Positions 12,766 to 23,638 of a DNA stretch of 64,000 bases are shown piece by piece. Both the position numbers and the translations under genes were made by a program. Numbering within the stretch: the first letter of the stretch is position 1; each line of letters starts with the position of its first letter. The notes below the pieces were generated by a model. That model was not told the origin of the DNA and searched no databases. It saw only the letters and a list, made by a program, of their open reading frames with translations. Source of the DNA: Terfezia claveryi (lineage: Eukaryota; Ascomycota; Pezizomycetes; Pezizales; Pezizaceae); assembly GCA_015179025.1 (NCBI GenBank), contig WHUX01000013.1, forward strand, positions 248,001 through 312,000, given 5' to 3'.

Positions 12766-15700
12766 GGTCCGGTTGTGATTGGGGATTTGATGACGGGCAC
12801 ACGGAGAAGGTGAATTTGAATATTTAGTCCAGTACTAGCCAGTAGAGAGGGAGACCAAGGTTGCAAGCGAAAGTCTGGTTGAGAACCCGCGTCGATGTTC
12901 GATGTCGCGATATTTTGAAAACTGTTGAGCAAACCTTCTCTGTGGGTCCGGTCCGTCGGTAAGTCAGGTTGCTGGCGCCAAATCCCGGCCCGAAATCTTC
13001 CCCTCTCAAAAGCTCTAACAAGCTTAAATAATGTCAAAATGAGGAATCAGAGTTCTAACGTCATCGGACACACATGTTTTTCTCATTGCGACATGCAGGG
13101 CGCGTAACGCGTCCAACGCAAGCTTTTGCATCGCCGATCATCGTGCTACCTCCTTAAGTAAGCCCTACCTACATCCAGGTGCAACCAAATAATTAATATA
13201 ATTTTGAATAGAAATGTACTGTAAAGTACGATTATATATCATTATTTGCCTAAGTATATGTGAGGTTTGTTAACTTAGGCTTAACTTCGTAAGGGAATCC
13301 AATTCACCCAGGAAAGTTAGTTGTTCTCCGATTATATATCAACGTCACACGTTATAAAATGTGGGTGCAGCAGTAGACTATGACATGATCCTGTGACGAA
13401 TGTCCCTATAGTGAATCTTTCTTCCATGTACTATATACCCCCACAAGGTAACGCCAATGTACGTACCTAAATGAAGTGACAAATTCCAAGATGTTATCGG
13501 GCTGCCAATTATCATGCGGCAAGGCCTAGTCTCTCGATAGGTCCCTTTGTATTGAAGATTGTGTGGATTCACCGGCAGCTCGTCGGATTCAGTACTATAG
13601 CCGTCGGGGGAGGGAGCGACAATACCCCAAAAATTAATTTCACCCGCCAACAGATGGTGAATTAGCCGTAAGCACTAACTTGAGGGGCTATATAGCAATC
13701 AGGCAGCTAGGACTCTCCGCGTGCTCTAAAGCTTACCCTCAATGGCCCATGTAGTGAACCTTAACGGTTCACTAGCACCCGGAAGCTTGTCCAAGAGCCT
13801 TGTTTCCCACGAAAAAAAATATGAAATTTTTGGCGGGCACATAAAAGAATTTGCGGCCTTATACTTACCTAATTATTCTCGTTCTCCTCTCGCTGCAACC
13901 CGTTACTACAAACCCCTCACTGACTTAGGAGGTTGCTTTTGCTTATTTAAGTAAAATTGATCTACATGCACCTAATAAACCAGGGACAGATTTCATAATA
14001 ATGTGACTGTCTTCGACTATGCTACTAGCCTCTATACTACATATTAGACTTATGGGATAGGTCCTATACATCTATTATCATTACTACGATGATATGAACT
14101 CAGCCAGACAGAGGTTCTTGGTAGCCATATATCGGAGTGTATAATTTCACTGGGAAAATCGGGTAACTGTTATGAGCGTTACAAAAAACATATGCCAGAG
14201 ACTAGCTCAAGCACAAAAGGGTTCACCAAGACATTTGCAGGATTAACTTGTAACATACAGGCTGAGGAATAGCTCTTGAGTGGCTGAGACATATACTTAG
14301 GTAAGTAAACTTTCCAGTCGGCACCAGAGTTAGTTCAAGCTCCTTGTGTAACTACCTCTTTTGGAAGCCAAGAACAACTTCCCTAGATGGGAGTACACAT
14401 GCTCTTGATTTGTCCTCTCCGAGGGTCTGTTCGAGACTATTGATTTGTATCTGTCTTGCTTTTATTAGGTCTCGTTGGTGGATATATACGGGCAGTGATA
14501 GGTTCAAATTTGAGTAGAGCATCCAAAAAAATAAATGTAGAGCCACTGGTTACTTAGCAGGTATTTTTTGTTTATTCGCTTGAAGTACATTATTATAATC
14601 AAGCACGGGTAATTAAACCTAATCTACAATTGGCTGATTTATATTACATCATGATGTCGTGAATACTATACACTTTCGCTACCCATACAAGCAAAGTCAC
14701 ATGTATAGAGAGAAATGCGCGAATACTAAGAGCCTATACCAATTATATAATTACTGTATATATACGTACTCTGGTTCTCTGGACTACACTGACTGGGTGA
14801 GGTGACTGAGGAGACTGAGATGGGCGAAGCGGGTTGAGCAGAGTAGAGCAGAGCAACAAATCTGCGGAAATGAGCACATGTGGGCAAATTATTGTAACCA
14901 CGGCGAGCTATAGACCGAACAGGGGAAACTGAGGGGACAGAGTGGATACGTACACTGCTGTTTGCCGATGGAATTCATAATCACTGGCACCGCTGTCTCA
15001 ATTGGTGAGACATTGTCATGTACCAGAAGACAATCTTGCAGTGTCTGAGTGCGGGAACACAGGGATACCACGTATTTTCATTCCCTCTGTCTCTTATCTC
15101 TGGTACTTTCTAAAGGCTCGTATATCGACATATGATTGGGTATTCTGTAAAGAATTGAAAGGACATCTTTCATTACCGGGTATCGTATACCACCATAGGT
15201 CCAATTTGTTTATTGGATAGCAGCCGCCAATCAGTTCATTTGGCTGTTGACAATTTTTCTACTGGCTGAACGTGGCACTCTAGCCATTGGGCAATTAGAA
15301 TGGTTCGAGAATGGTAGTAAGCCGACCCTCCTTCACCACAGCATCTGCATGCATGAGAACCCCCACCAATGGGCCCGCTAGTGCTTGCATATCGAAACTA
15401 TTCCACAGATCGTGGTAACGACCCACACCCCCCACACCTTCTACTGTCAATGAGTTGGTGCAGGCCCCCTGCTGCGTAAGGCATACAAAAGTTAGATCTG
15501 CATACCACGCCAACGCCCACTAGCTCCACGTTTAACGGTCATCGGAGCGATACATCCGCATGTGCAAGTTTGACCCGCGCGTGCAGCCAAAGCCGAAAGC
15601 AGATTCATTTATCTGCCGAGCCAGTGAGCACACAGATGTATGAGATGCCTCGTTCAGCCAATACCATAGAGGCGGGGTATTTCTCCACACCAATAAAGTG

Positions 15701-17753
15701 ACATGGAGTGGCTTTTACGGGATTCTGGGTTATATCTGATCTTGGAGGCTCAATTGACGTCCATAGAAATCTTTCAGAGTGGGGTTTGCTGTTGGAAGAC
15801 GCGATTGGGATGGGCAGGAGAGGCTTCAGACATACTGGGTTTCACTTAGAGGCATCTCATACACATAAGAAAAGTGAAAGGGCCCTGATACCCCATTCTG
15901 TTGTGACGGCATAATGTACATGTTTGCCAATTTCTGTATACTGCACTGGTAGTTTACCAATGCTCCACCTGCTGAGTACTGTAAGAAAATATATATCAAA
16001 GTAAATTGGAAATTAACTGTCAATTCTGGCAAGGTCTACTGTTTGAAGTAATATGCATGCAACATGTATCCTCCCGTGCAGAGCATAATGTATATAATAG
16101 TATAAGGCGAGTGCCGTACATGCGCTACATATTCTTTATCCGGTAGTATACGGCTTAACTTATCCTAGTCTGGTTGAACTTACCTACCTACTTAATGTTG
16201 CGTATAGATAGCTATGTCTGCAAAGTCAACCTCTACTTCGCTTAAATGTAAGCTAGCTGCTCTTCTAAACCGAGATTACAATATATATTGTATATGTGGA
16301 TATGTGCTACTACACCACAAGTATTGAGGTATTGAGCGCTCGTACCAGTTCATGTCATTGGCACGGAAACATAACAGCAACCGCTAGTCTGGCGGGCACC
16401 GACAGCATTTTTTTTCTTTTTTCTAAAGCACCGACAGCATTGCATTCCCAATGGGTAGACTAGTGGCCAGAGCTAATCATACAGATACACGTGACTGACG
16501 ACGTCTTCGGTGACATGATTATGTTTATTTCTAGTCTCGAACCCGACCGCTCCTAGGGAGGGTTTATTTCTAATATGAGCGCTTCGCCTTCCTACAGTAA
16601 ATGTACCAGCTTGTATTGTTATATCACAACATGCAAGTGTAAGGATAGCTTTGAGATGTTATTATTATCTTTGTGTATGCTTTTACATTAAGATCTTGGT
16701 AATATAACTGGTACAGATCAGATAGAAGTCAATTGGTTGAGCCATACATTGGGATATGATGTACTATAATGTACATCATTCATCTGCAAGCTCATAAATG
16801 GAAGAAAAGTCTCATAACCTTAAAGCAAACTAATTAATTATTGGGCCCCCTGAACTGAGACTTGCAATTGCTACCTACTCTTTCTCGCCCTATGTTTCTT
16901 TGCTTGATCAGGACTGACACTGTAGCTATCCCATTGGCGCGCCACACACTGCAACTGGAAAATTGAGTGCCGCTGGAAGCCGCACATATTCCCCAAATAT
17001 ACAAGTGCAAGGGCAAACGAGGGGCAAACTGCGTGCACAGATACTCTGGCATGAACTGACCAATTGATTGCCGTAGATAATAGGGAGAGCGCTATTAGCT
17101 ATATTTGTCGTACAAGTGTGGACGCACGGGTCCCTTTTCTGCCTTGTATGATACGTGGGTATCTTTGTAAATGTCTGCAATTGAGAGACCCGGTGTGGTA
17201 CTTACGTATATAGGTAGGCGTAAGGCTTTGTGTTGATCAATTATGGTTGTTTTTTTCCCAGTATGTGCGCTTTGAATGTAATCATGGGCAAATGAATACT
17301 GCGAAGCAAGTATTTCCTGGTTTTTATGATAGTGAGGCTTTTTAATTGATTTGAATGATACGGTACCTACATACATCTGGTGCTATCCCTCGTTGCCAGG
17401 CCGATTACAGCTTTTATTTGAGGAGCAGATCGAGCAAGATGTTTGTAAGATAAGTATCGGTGGTGCACGTGCGCACTCGTCACAGTACCACCATTAAGCA
17501 CATACCTACATCCACCCGCCCGTTGATATTTTCTGTGTCCTATCCTTACGAGAGGCTTGAGACTAGCCTCCCCTTGGCCATTCCCTATTCCAAATCCGTT
17601 AGTCTGCCCTGCTGCCCCTGTCCACTTGTACTCCGCCTTTTGGTTGCACAGGCCGAATAAGAGTCTGACCGTTTTTCTGCCGTTAACGCTTTGACTTAAC
17701 TTTACTATTTGTTCATGGACAAGGATACATATTCTATGGCGTTTTTACTTCGT
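12766..17753. other. Gene-free region
   Basis: I see no supportable gene on either strand. Small items: a 9-bp-stem hairpin at 13752-13774, a GTCTGGTTG terminus at 16166, and a direct-repeat pair at 16396-16441. Confidence 0.5.
16396..16441. repeat. 14-bp direct repeats around a T-rich insert
   Basis: GCACCGACAGCATT occurs at 16396-16409 and again at 16428-16441, separated by an 18-bp T-rich stretch. This is the geometry of a target-site duplication around a retroposed tail with nothing else attached. Confidence 0.6.
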
Positions 17754-17852
17754 TACAGCATTTTACGGTTCAACGGGATATACTGCTCAACGGGATGCGA
17801 GCGACTAGAGTTAGGATTAAGTGTGCTAAATAGAGGCCTCTCAGGTGCAGGT

Positions 17853-18556
17853 TGTTAGGGGCGGACAGTCTAGTCCGGGCCAATTATGAGGTAAAGAGCT
17901 TAGCGAGCTTCTAGTGGCGTTTAGTGGAGCTAGCACAACAGGGACGGGTGTGCGAGGGTGACGAAAGTGTAGAGATCAAGGAGATATAGTGCTTAGGCTT
18001 TCGAAGAAGTATACAAGACAGTGCTTGGGTTCTGCCCTTTCTATCTAGGTAGCAGAGGCCCCTTATATAGACATCTCGGGGATCGTCCTACTCCCCCCCC
18101 ACATGCCTCCGGCATGGCCTTCCTAAGCCTCGGAGACATGAATGCAAATCAATGACGAAGCAGCTTGGGAATCAATGACGGAGCAGCTTGAAAATCAATG
18201 ATTGCAAATCATTGATTGGAAATAAGGGAAACGGAGACATGCTTGCAAATCAACAACGTAGACATCAGCGGCTTGGAAATCAATGATTGGAAATCGAATA
18301 TGCCTTGAACCGGTCCTCCGTAAGAAGCAGTTATCCCATAAGCCAATACGACCTAGCCCCAACCCTCTTGGTCATCGCTAGAACGGTGCACACACTTCCT
18401 TGTCCCGGCCAGTCTCTCTACTCAACCCATAGGTATGAGCTAGAGGGCCCATTGCTAGACCTGCTGTGGGTGATCAATCCACGTCGTTGGCCTCAGCGGC
18501 TGTCGGCTTCGGTTTTCCGCCTCTGCGTAGACCACCCTCACGTGAGATTCATAACA
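17853..18556 (-). repeat. 3' LTR of the Gypsy element
   Basis: 704 bp, TGTTA...TAACA, matching the other LTR throughout on visual comparison, including the run of eight C. In the minus orientation this is the downstream LTR. Confidence 0.95.
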
Positions 18557-18565
18557 TTACCCCCC
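18557..18565 (-). other. Polypurine tract of the Gypsy element
   Basis: In element orientation, GGGGGGTAA abuts the 3' LTR. This is the expected position for the plus-strand DNA primer made during reverse transcription. Confidence 0.7.
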
Positions 18566-18933
18566 TGTTGGAAAGCAGGCGTCCCGACTGCTACCTTCAG
18601 AGCTCCGGTGAATGTCGTTCTCTATGTGAGTATGGATGGGCCAAAATCTTTGGTTCCCGCTGCTAATGCCAGGTTCCAACATCCCAATCTAATCGAGTCA
18701 TCGATTGTGGGGCCCATTCAGTGGCCGGTGTGCCCTATCATATTGTCCATATGGTTCGGTCACCAGTAAAACCTCCCTTTTTATCAGCAAAACCCAGTGG
18801 GAAAAAGCCAATAGAAGGTAGGAAAGGTATGACCTCATGCCTTGACCTTGCAAGCGTAGGTAGTTGTGACGGCGTAGGCTATGGCGTAGATAATTGGCTA
18901 TAAACGTGACTCTAAGGAGCGCACGCAATGGCC

Positions 18934-18963
18934 AAACTATACCACACTAGTGTGGTATAGTTT
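18934..18963. repeat. 30-bp perfect palindrome in the 3' untranslated region of the Gypsy element
   Basis: The sequence runs AAACTATACCACACT and then its exact complement back, with no spacer. It lies between the pol stop (19032) and the 3' LTR. As RNA it would form a 13- to 15-bp hairpin; as DNA it is a symmetrical 30-bp site. Function unknown. Confidence 0.9.
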
Positions 18964-19031
18964 CGAGGGACAATATGTATTGTTGTGAGTTTGGTAGACA
19001 ATAGTATAGACGTAGACAATGGATGGCTTTT

Positions 19032-22000
19032 TCAGCAAAATCGCGTATCTCTGGGTTTCCTTGGAAACTTGTCATGAAATGCTCTCACTTCATTCCTGCA
19101 TGACATAGTATCCAAAGTTTGCCAGGTATCGTCTTCAGGGCTGTACCCCTGCCATCGGATTCGGTACAAGACCTTGCCTTTCCTGCGTACCGAATCTACA
19201 ATTTCCTCGACACCATACTCAATGTCTTCATCTTCTTCCACATCCATGGCCTGTGGGTCTGCTCGGTCATGGAATGGCTTTAGCAGGGTGGTGTGTATAA
19301 CCCTATGCAACCTGATACCCTTCGGTATGTCGAGTTCATATGCATGCGTTCCGACTCTCCGTACCACCTTATATGGGCCAATCCATTTGGTCATAAGAGA
19401 TCGGTTGTTGCCCGCTTTGATGGTAAGGTTGCGTCGGTCTACTAGCACCTGGTTGCCAGGCTCATAAGTTCTAGCCTTTTCCATGGATAGTGAGCTTCTC
19501 CTATCGTTGATGTGCTTGAGGGTCTCATGGATTTGACTATGCACCGAGGTCATGCGGTCCAGCCATTCTTCAGCTGCAGGTGAACTGAGCTGATATTCCG
19601 TATTTAGATGAATAGCTCTAGGGTCAAATCCATAGAGAGATCTGAATGGTGAGTATCCATGTGTTGAGGTTGCGGTTGAGTTGTATGCAAACTCAGCTAA
19701 GGGTAGCCACCTTAACCAGCGATTTTGCCGGTCATGGCAGAAAATACGGAGGTATTGCTTTAGAGTCTGAATTGCTCGTTCCGACAAGCCATCCGTTTGG
19801 GGGTGGTGGGCTGTGGATAATCGGAGGTGGATGTCCAGCTTTTGGTTTAGTTGTCTGAACATTTCTGAGGCAAATTGAGGTCCACGGTCAGAGGTGATGT
19901 GCCTTGGCAAGCCATGGAGCTTCCAAATATCAGTGATATAAGCATTGGCTACATCCTCTGCTGTCCATGTTGTTTTTGCAGCTATATACCGCTGCATCTT
20001 GGTGAATCTGTCAGTTATTACCAAAATCGCATTAAAGCCCTCAGAATCTGGCAATTCGCCCACAAAATCCATCGCAATCTCTTCCCAAGGTCGGTTTCCT
20101 GTGGGCATCGGTACTAGCTTTGTTTGCCTTGAATGTCTATCTGATTTAGCCTTTTGACAAGGCAAACACCCTGCCACATAAGATGCCACATCTTCCTGCC
20201 AGTTTTCCCATACGAAATTCCGGCTAACAAGCTCTTCTGTGCATGCTTTCCCCCAGTGCCCTGCAACCTTACTGTCATGACACTGTCTCAAAACCTCCAA
20301 TTTGTGTTCCGGCGGTACCTCCAATAAGCCACTGTCTCGCCTAGGCCATCCTGATACGTCGATGTTTTCTAGCGAGGGGTCCTCCACTTGGTGGCCTACC
20401 TCTTCTTCTAATAGTAGCTGGCCTTCTTTTAGCAGACGTTCTTCTGCACCTGACTTCTCTTCTCCTGCTCTTCGGCTAAGCGCATCTGGTTTGCCCATTT
20501 TGGGGCCCGGCCGATATGTAATCGTGAATCTGAATTCGGCGAGTTTCTGGTACCAGGTGGCTTGTCTAGAGTTGAGCTTTTGCTTGGTGTTGAAGTACTG
20601 CAGGCCTTGGTGGTCAGTGTAGATGTTGACTGGTATACCGACCAGCCAAGCTCGCCATTTGCGAAAACAGTCCACTATAGCAAAGAGTTCTTTATCGTGA
20701 ATTGGCCAGTTTCTTTGGGTAGAATCCAGTGTTTTTGAGTGATAATCCACCGGATGTAGGGTTTTAACAGTTGATAGCTTATCGCCAGTATTGCGACCGT
20801 GATACTGGGATAGTACTCCAGCAATGGCCTGATTGCTGGCGTCCGTTTCCATGATGGTGTCAAGTGTGCGGTCGAACTGAGTAAGAATTGGCGCTGCCAT
20901 GAACTCTGCTCGTAGGTCATCAAAGGCCTGCTGCTGTCTAGCCCCCCATGAAAATGGTATATCCTTGGTGAGTTCAGTTAAGGGCCTTGCTTTTGCACTG
21001 TATTGCGCAATAAAACGACGGTAATAATTAGCAAAACCCAAAAATGCTTGAACCTCCTTTTTCTTGGTTGGGGTTGGCCAGCTAGCCATAGTATCTAGCT
21101 TAGCTGGGTCCATTTTGACCTCTCGGCCATTGATGATATGACCTAGGAAGATGGTTTCGGGGACATGGAATTCGGACTTCGGTAGGTTAACAGCTAAGCC
21201 ATGATCCATACACTTCTGCAGTACTTTCTCTACAATTCGCTGATGTTCCGCCTCTGTTTGTCCTCCAAATATTAGAATATCATCCAAATACCAAATCACC
21301 CCTAAGAACGCAATTTCTTCAAAGATAGTATCCATCATTTCTTGGAAAGATGCAGGGGCATTGGTTAGGCCAAATGGCATAACGGTATACTCAAACAGCC
21401 CTTTTGTTGTTTTGAAGGCTGTCTTCCACTCCTCGCCAGCTGCAATGCGGATCAAGTTATAACCATTTTTGAGGTCGAGCTTGGTTAGCCATTTGGCCCC
21501 CTTAGTTCTATCCAGCAAGTCGTTGATAAGAGGCAATGGGTATCTATTGGGTATCGTAATGCGGTTTATGCCTCTATAATCCACACACAAGCGGAGGGAA
21601 CCGTCTTTTTTCCGCACGAATAATATTGGTGCTCCAGCAGCTGATCTCGATTTCCTTACTTTCCCCACTGGGATGTTTTCCTCTAAATACCGTTCTAAAG
21701 CAATCTCTTCCTCCCAGGTCATTTTGTAGATTGGGCCGTTCGGTACTTTAGCCTTTGGGTCATTGAGCGGAATAGAGTGATCCCAGGGTTTATGCTTTGG
21801 CAATCTAGAAGCTTGTTCTGCAGAGAATACCTGTGCGTATTGGGTATAGCGGCTAGTTGCGTCAATTATAAGCAGAATCTCGCTGTGATCTAGGGGTTCA
21901 GCCTCCAAGTCTAACGTCATGATGGTGGGTATGTTGTATGTCTTGCAGGGTATTATATAGCTGGGTGTCGCCGCACTGGGTATCGTAGAGCTGGGTATTG

Positions 22001-22427
22001 CCGCGGTGGGTATCGTAGAGCTGGGTATTGCCGCGGTGGGTATCGTAGTACTTTCTCTTTTATTCCAACATTCTAACCTTGACTCCGGGGTATTAATTAC
22101 TAAATCATTTTCCTTCAACCAAGACAATCCCAAGATAACATCCCTTTTTCTAATATCCAATACTTCTGCGTCCAATGAGAATTTGTGGCTTATACCGGGT
22201 ATCGAGAAGGTAGTGTTTGCCACAAATTTACCACCTTTTAGCTTGGTTCCATCCCCTTGAGACACCAACACGCGGTTCTTTCTTTTCCAGACTCCTAGTC
22301 TTTTAGCAACTTTGGAGCCTACTATAGGCGCAGAAGCCCCGCAATCCACAATGGCTTCTGTTTCTAGCCCAGCAATTAATATCGGTACTGTAAGTAAAGG
22401 TTCGTGTCTTGGGGTTCGGCCTATCAT
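19032..22427 (-). CDS. pol: Gypsy Pol polyprotein: protease, RT, RNase H, integrase, chromodomain
   Basis: 1,131 residues from the first ATG, but probably reached by -1 frameshift from gag, 20 bases or so earlier. Domains in order: aspartic protease (DCGAS, 28-32); a three-unit 10-residue repeat (about 128-156); reverse transcriptase (LDLKNGY near 318, YLDD 380-383); RNase H (TDAS 528-531, IHDKELFAI near 576); integrase zinc finger (H717, H724, C754, C757); integrase core D787, D847, E883, with exactly 35 residues between the last two; and a C-terminal chromodomain (about 1071-1110, YRIRWQGY). All are present with no interruption. The integrase inserts the cDNA, and in related elements the chromodomain directs insertion toward particular chromatin (family knowledge). 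Confidence 0.96.
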   Translation of the reverse strand: MIGRTPRHEPLLTVPILIAGLETEAIVDCGASAPIVGSKVAKRLGVWKRKNRVLVSQGDGTKLKGGKFVANTTFSIPGISHKFSLDAEVLDIRKRDVILGLSWLKENDLVINTPESRLECWNKRESTTIPTAAIPSSTIPTAAIPSSTIPSAATPSYIIPCKTYNIPTIMTLDLEAEPLDHSEILLIIDATSRYTQYAQVFSAEQASRLPKHKPWDHSIPLNDPKAKVPNGPIYKMTWEEEIALERYLEENIPVGKVRKSRSAAGAPILFVRKKDGSLRLCVDYRGINRITIPNRYPLPLINDLLDRTKGAKWLTKLDLKNGYNLIRIAAGEEWKTAFKTTKGLFEYTVMPFGLTNAPASFQEMMDTIFEEIAFLGVIWYLDDILIFGGQTEAEHQRIVEKVLQKCMDHGLAVNLPKSEFHVPETIFLGHIINGREVKMDPAKLDTMASWPTPTKKKEVQAFLGFANYYRRFIAQYSAKARPLTELTKDIPFSWGARQQQAFDDLRAEFMAAPILTQFDRTLDTIMETDASNQAIAGVLSQYHGRNTGDKLSTVKTLHPVDYHSKTLDSTQRNWPIHDKELFAIVDCFRKWRAWLVGIPVNIYTDHQGLQYFNTKQKLNSRQATWYQKLAEFRFTITYRPGPKMGKPDALSRRAGEEKSGAEERLLKEGQLLLEEEVGHQVEDPSLENIDVSGWPRRDSGLLEVPPEHKLEVLRQCHDSKVAGHWGKACTEELVSRNFVWENWQEDVASYVAGCLPCQKAKSDRHSRQTKLVPMPTGNRPWEEIAMDFVGELPDSEGFNAILVITDRFTKMQRYIAAKTTWTAEDVANAYITDIWKLHGLPRHITSDRGPQFASEMFRQLNQKLDIHLRLSTAHHPQTDGLSERAIQTLKQYLRIFCHDRQNRWLRWLPLAEFAYNSTATSTHGYSPFRSLYGFDPRAIHLNTEYQLSSPAAEEWLDRMTSVHSQIHETLKHINDRRSSLSMEKARTYEPGNQVLVDRRNLTIKAGNNRSLMTKWIGPYKVVRRVGTHAYELDIPKGIRLHRVIHTTLLKPFHDRADPQAMDVEEDEDIEYGVEEIVDSVRRKGKVLYRIRWQGYSPEDDTWQTLDTMSCRNEVRAFHDKFPRKPRDTRFC
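21961..22050 (-). repeat. 30-bp minisatellite inside pol, three units
   Basis: Units at 21961-21990, 21991-22020 and 22021-22050. The last two are nearly identical and the first is slightly diverged. Because 30 is a multiple of three, it codes for a ten-residue Ile/Pro/Ser/Thr/Ala repeat in the linker between protease and reverse transcriptase, so copy number can vary without breaking the frame. Confidence 0.9.
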
Positions 22428-22444
22428 CGTTTTGGTCGAACCCC

Positions 22445-23572
22445 TTAGTCTTTTCCCGAATCTGAATCTCCTTCATCTTGTTGCTGATTTTCTTCGGATT
22501 TAAATTCAGGGTCAGAGTCTAGTTGAGTTATTCGTAGTATACCGGTGTCCGTCCTTGCCTTTTTTGCTGCGGGAGCAGAGACATCTGATGATTTGGGTGG
22601 GTTGCCAATGAATGGCTTGGGCGGGTTCGTTGGGGGTGGGGTTTGTCGGTAACGGATACTCTGGCAATCAGCAATTCTATGTCCAGTCTTACCACATTTG
22701 AGGCACCGGTTTTCTTTCTTCCTCTTATTGATGGTATCCGTAGTCACCTCTGATTGGTCTGACGAACGTTGAGTTGACCGATCTATGCGGGATCGATCGG
22801 AATATGTCCGCTTTGTGGGCTGATTTTTTGAGTTTTGTTCAGCCTGGGCGATGTCCATTTGGACTAATTTCTTCAACCATTTGGTTGGCTGGTCTCTGAG
22901 GTCCTCGTAATGAGTCATCTTCGATCGGAGCCGAGGCTTAATCCCCATAAGGATTATTCGAATGAGAAGGGTTTGAGGTATCTCCGCATATGCATTCAAC
23001 CGATCCATGGTGGCGAGATAATCTTGGACGGCTCCGGTCTGCTTAAGCTCATAGATCTGTCTGTGCGCATTATCAGCTTGGTAATGATCAGAAAAATGTG
23101 CTAAGAGCGCTTCTTTTGCTTCCTCCCATGTCTTCCACTTAGCCTCGTTCGGCTTCCACCATGAGAGCGCCGAACCCTTCATCGACATTCCCGCTATTAC
23201 TATCTTATCCTCTTCTGCTGTTACTCTTCTGAGCTTGAAGTATCCTTCTAAGTGGAACAGAAAATGTTCAAGTTCTGTCCGGTCTCCGGAGAATTTTTCT
23301 GGCGGGCGGATGTTGAAGGACACATTTTGACTAGATGGGGTGGGACTTTGCCGCCTGGTTGGAGGGTCAGGGGTTGGGTGGGCGGGAGTTCGCCGGTCTG
23401 TGGTTGCGCCTCTCTCTGGGATTCTTGGTGTTGCAGAACCCGATTCCAGAGTACTAACTCTGGCTTCCATTGCTTTGAGCTGAGCAATGAGTACTGAGTT
23501 GATCTGTGTGAGGGAGGCGATCGTATTTTGGGGCTCTGCTGAGCTCTCGTTGGCATGGTCAATACTCGACAT
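22445..23572 (-). CDS. gag: Gypsy Gag nucleocapsid polyprotein
   Basis: 375 residues from the ATG at 23572 (MSSIDHANES). The open frame extends upstream to 23722, but that part is LTR and leader, so the internal ATG is preferred. A short coiled-coil-like stretch near residues 20-45 precedes the retrotransposon Gag core (about 94-240, FSGDRTELEHFLFHLEGYF, then ALSWW and the DNAHRQIYELKQ region). One CCHC zinc knuckle, CLKCGKTGHRIADC, lies at 290-303. The protein builds the virus-like particle and binds the element's RNA. It ends at a TAA (22445-22447) two codons after the slippery heptamer. Confidence 0.93.
   Translation of the reverse strand: MSSIDHANESSAEPQNTIASLTQINSVLIAQLKAMEARVSTLESGSATPRIPERGATTDRRTPAHPTPDPPTRRQSPTPSSQNVSFNIRPPEKFSGDRTELEHFLFHLEGYFKLRRVTAEEDKIVIAGMSMKGSALSWWKPNEAKWKTWEEAKEALLAHFSDHYQADNAHRQIYELKQTGAVQDYLATMDRLNAYAEIPQTLLIRIILMGIKPRLRSKMTHYEDLRDQPTKWLKKLVQMDIAQAEQNSKNQPTKRTYSDRSRIDRSTQRSSDQSEVTTDTINKRKKENRCLKCGKTGHRIADCQSIRYRQTPPPTNPPKPFIGNPPKSSDVSAPAAKKARTDTGILRITQLDSDPEFKSEENQQQDEGDSDSGKD
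22451..22457 (-). promoter_or_regulatory. -1 ribosomal frameshift heptamer G GGA AAA at the gag-pol junction
   Basis: In the gag frame the minus strand reads ..TC G GGA AAA GAC TAA. GGGAAAA fits the X XXY YYZ rule for simultaneous tRNA slippage. After a -1 shift the new frame reads AGA CTA AGG and runs without a stop into pol. Only one codon separates the heptamer from the gag stop. Confidence 0.8.
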
Positions 23573-23627
23573 TTTTTCCGCTATCTTTTTAGGTATCGGT
23601 ACGTCCAAGATTGAGGATGCCGGAGAA

Positions 23628-23636
23628 AAGCACTGT
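23628..23636 (-). other. Self-complementary primer-binding site
   Basis: In element orientation ACAGTGCTT begins two bases after the 5' LTR. It is not the TGG-initiated complement of a tRNA 3' end. It is the exact complement of AAGCACTGT, which lies in the same LTR at 23804-23812, 37-44 bp downstream of the LTR TATA box. That is the self-priming layout known for Tf1 and its relatives. Confidence 0.75.
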
Positions 23637-23638
23637 AA

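Noticed and set aside
18557..19031. Possible extra gene between pol and the 3' LTR of the Gypsy element.
   Set aside because: Short open frames only, mostly continuing from the LTR; no conserved motif. The palindrome is the only notable structure.
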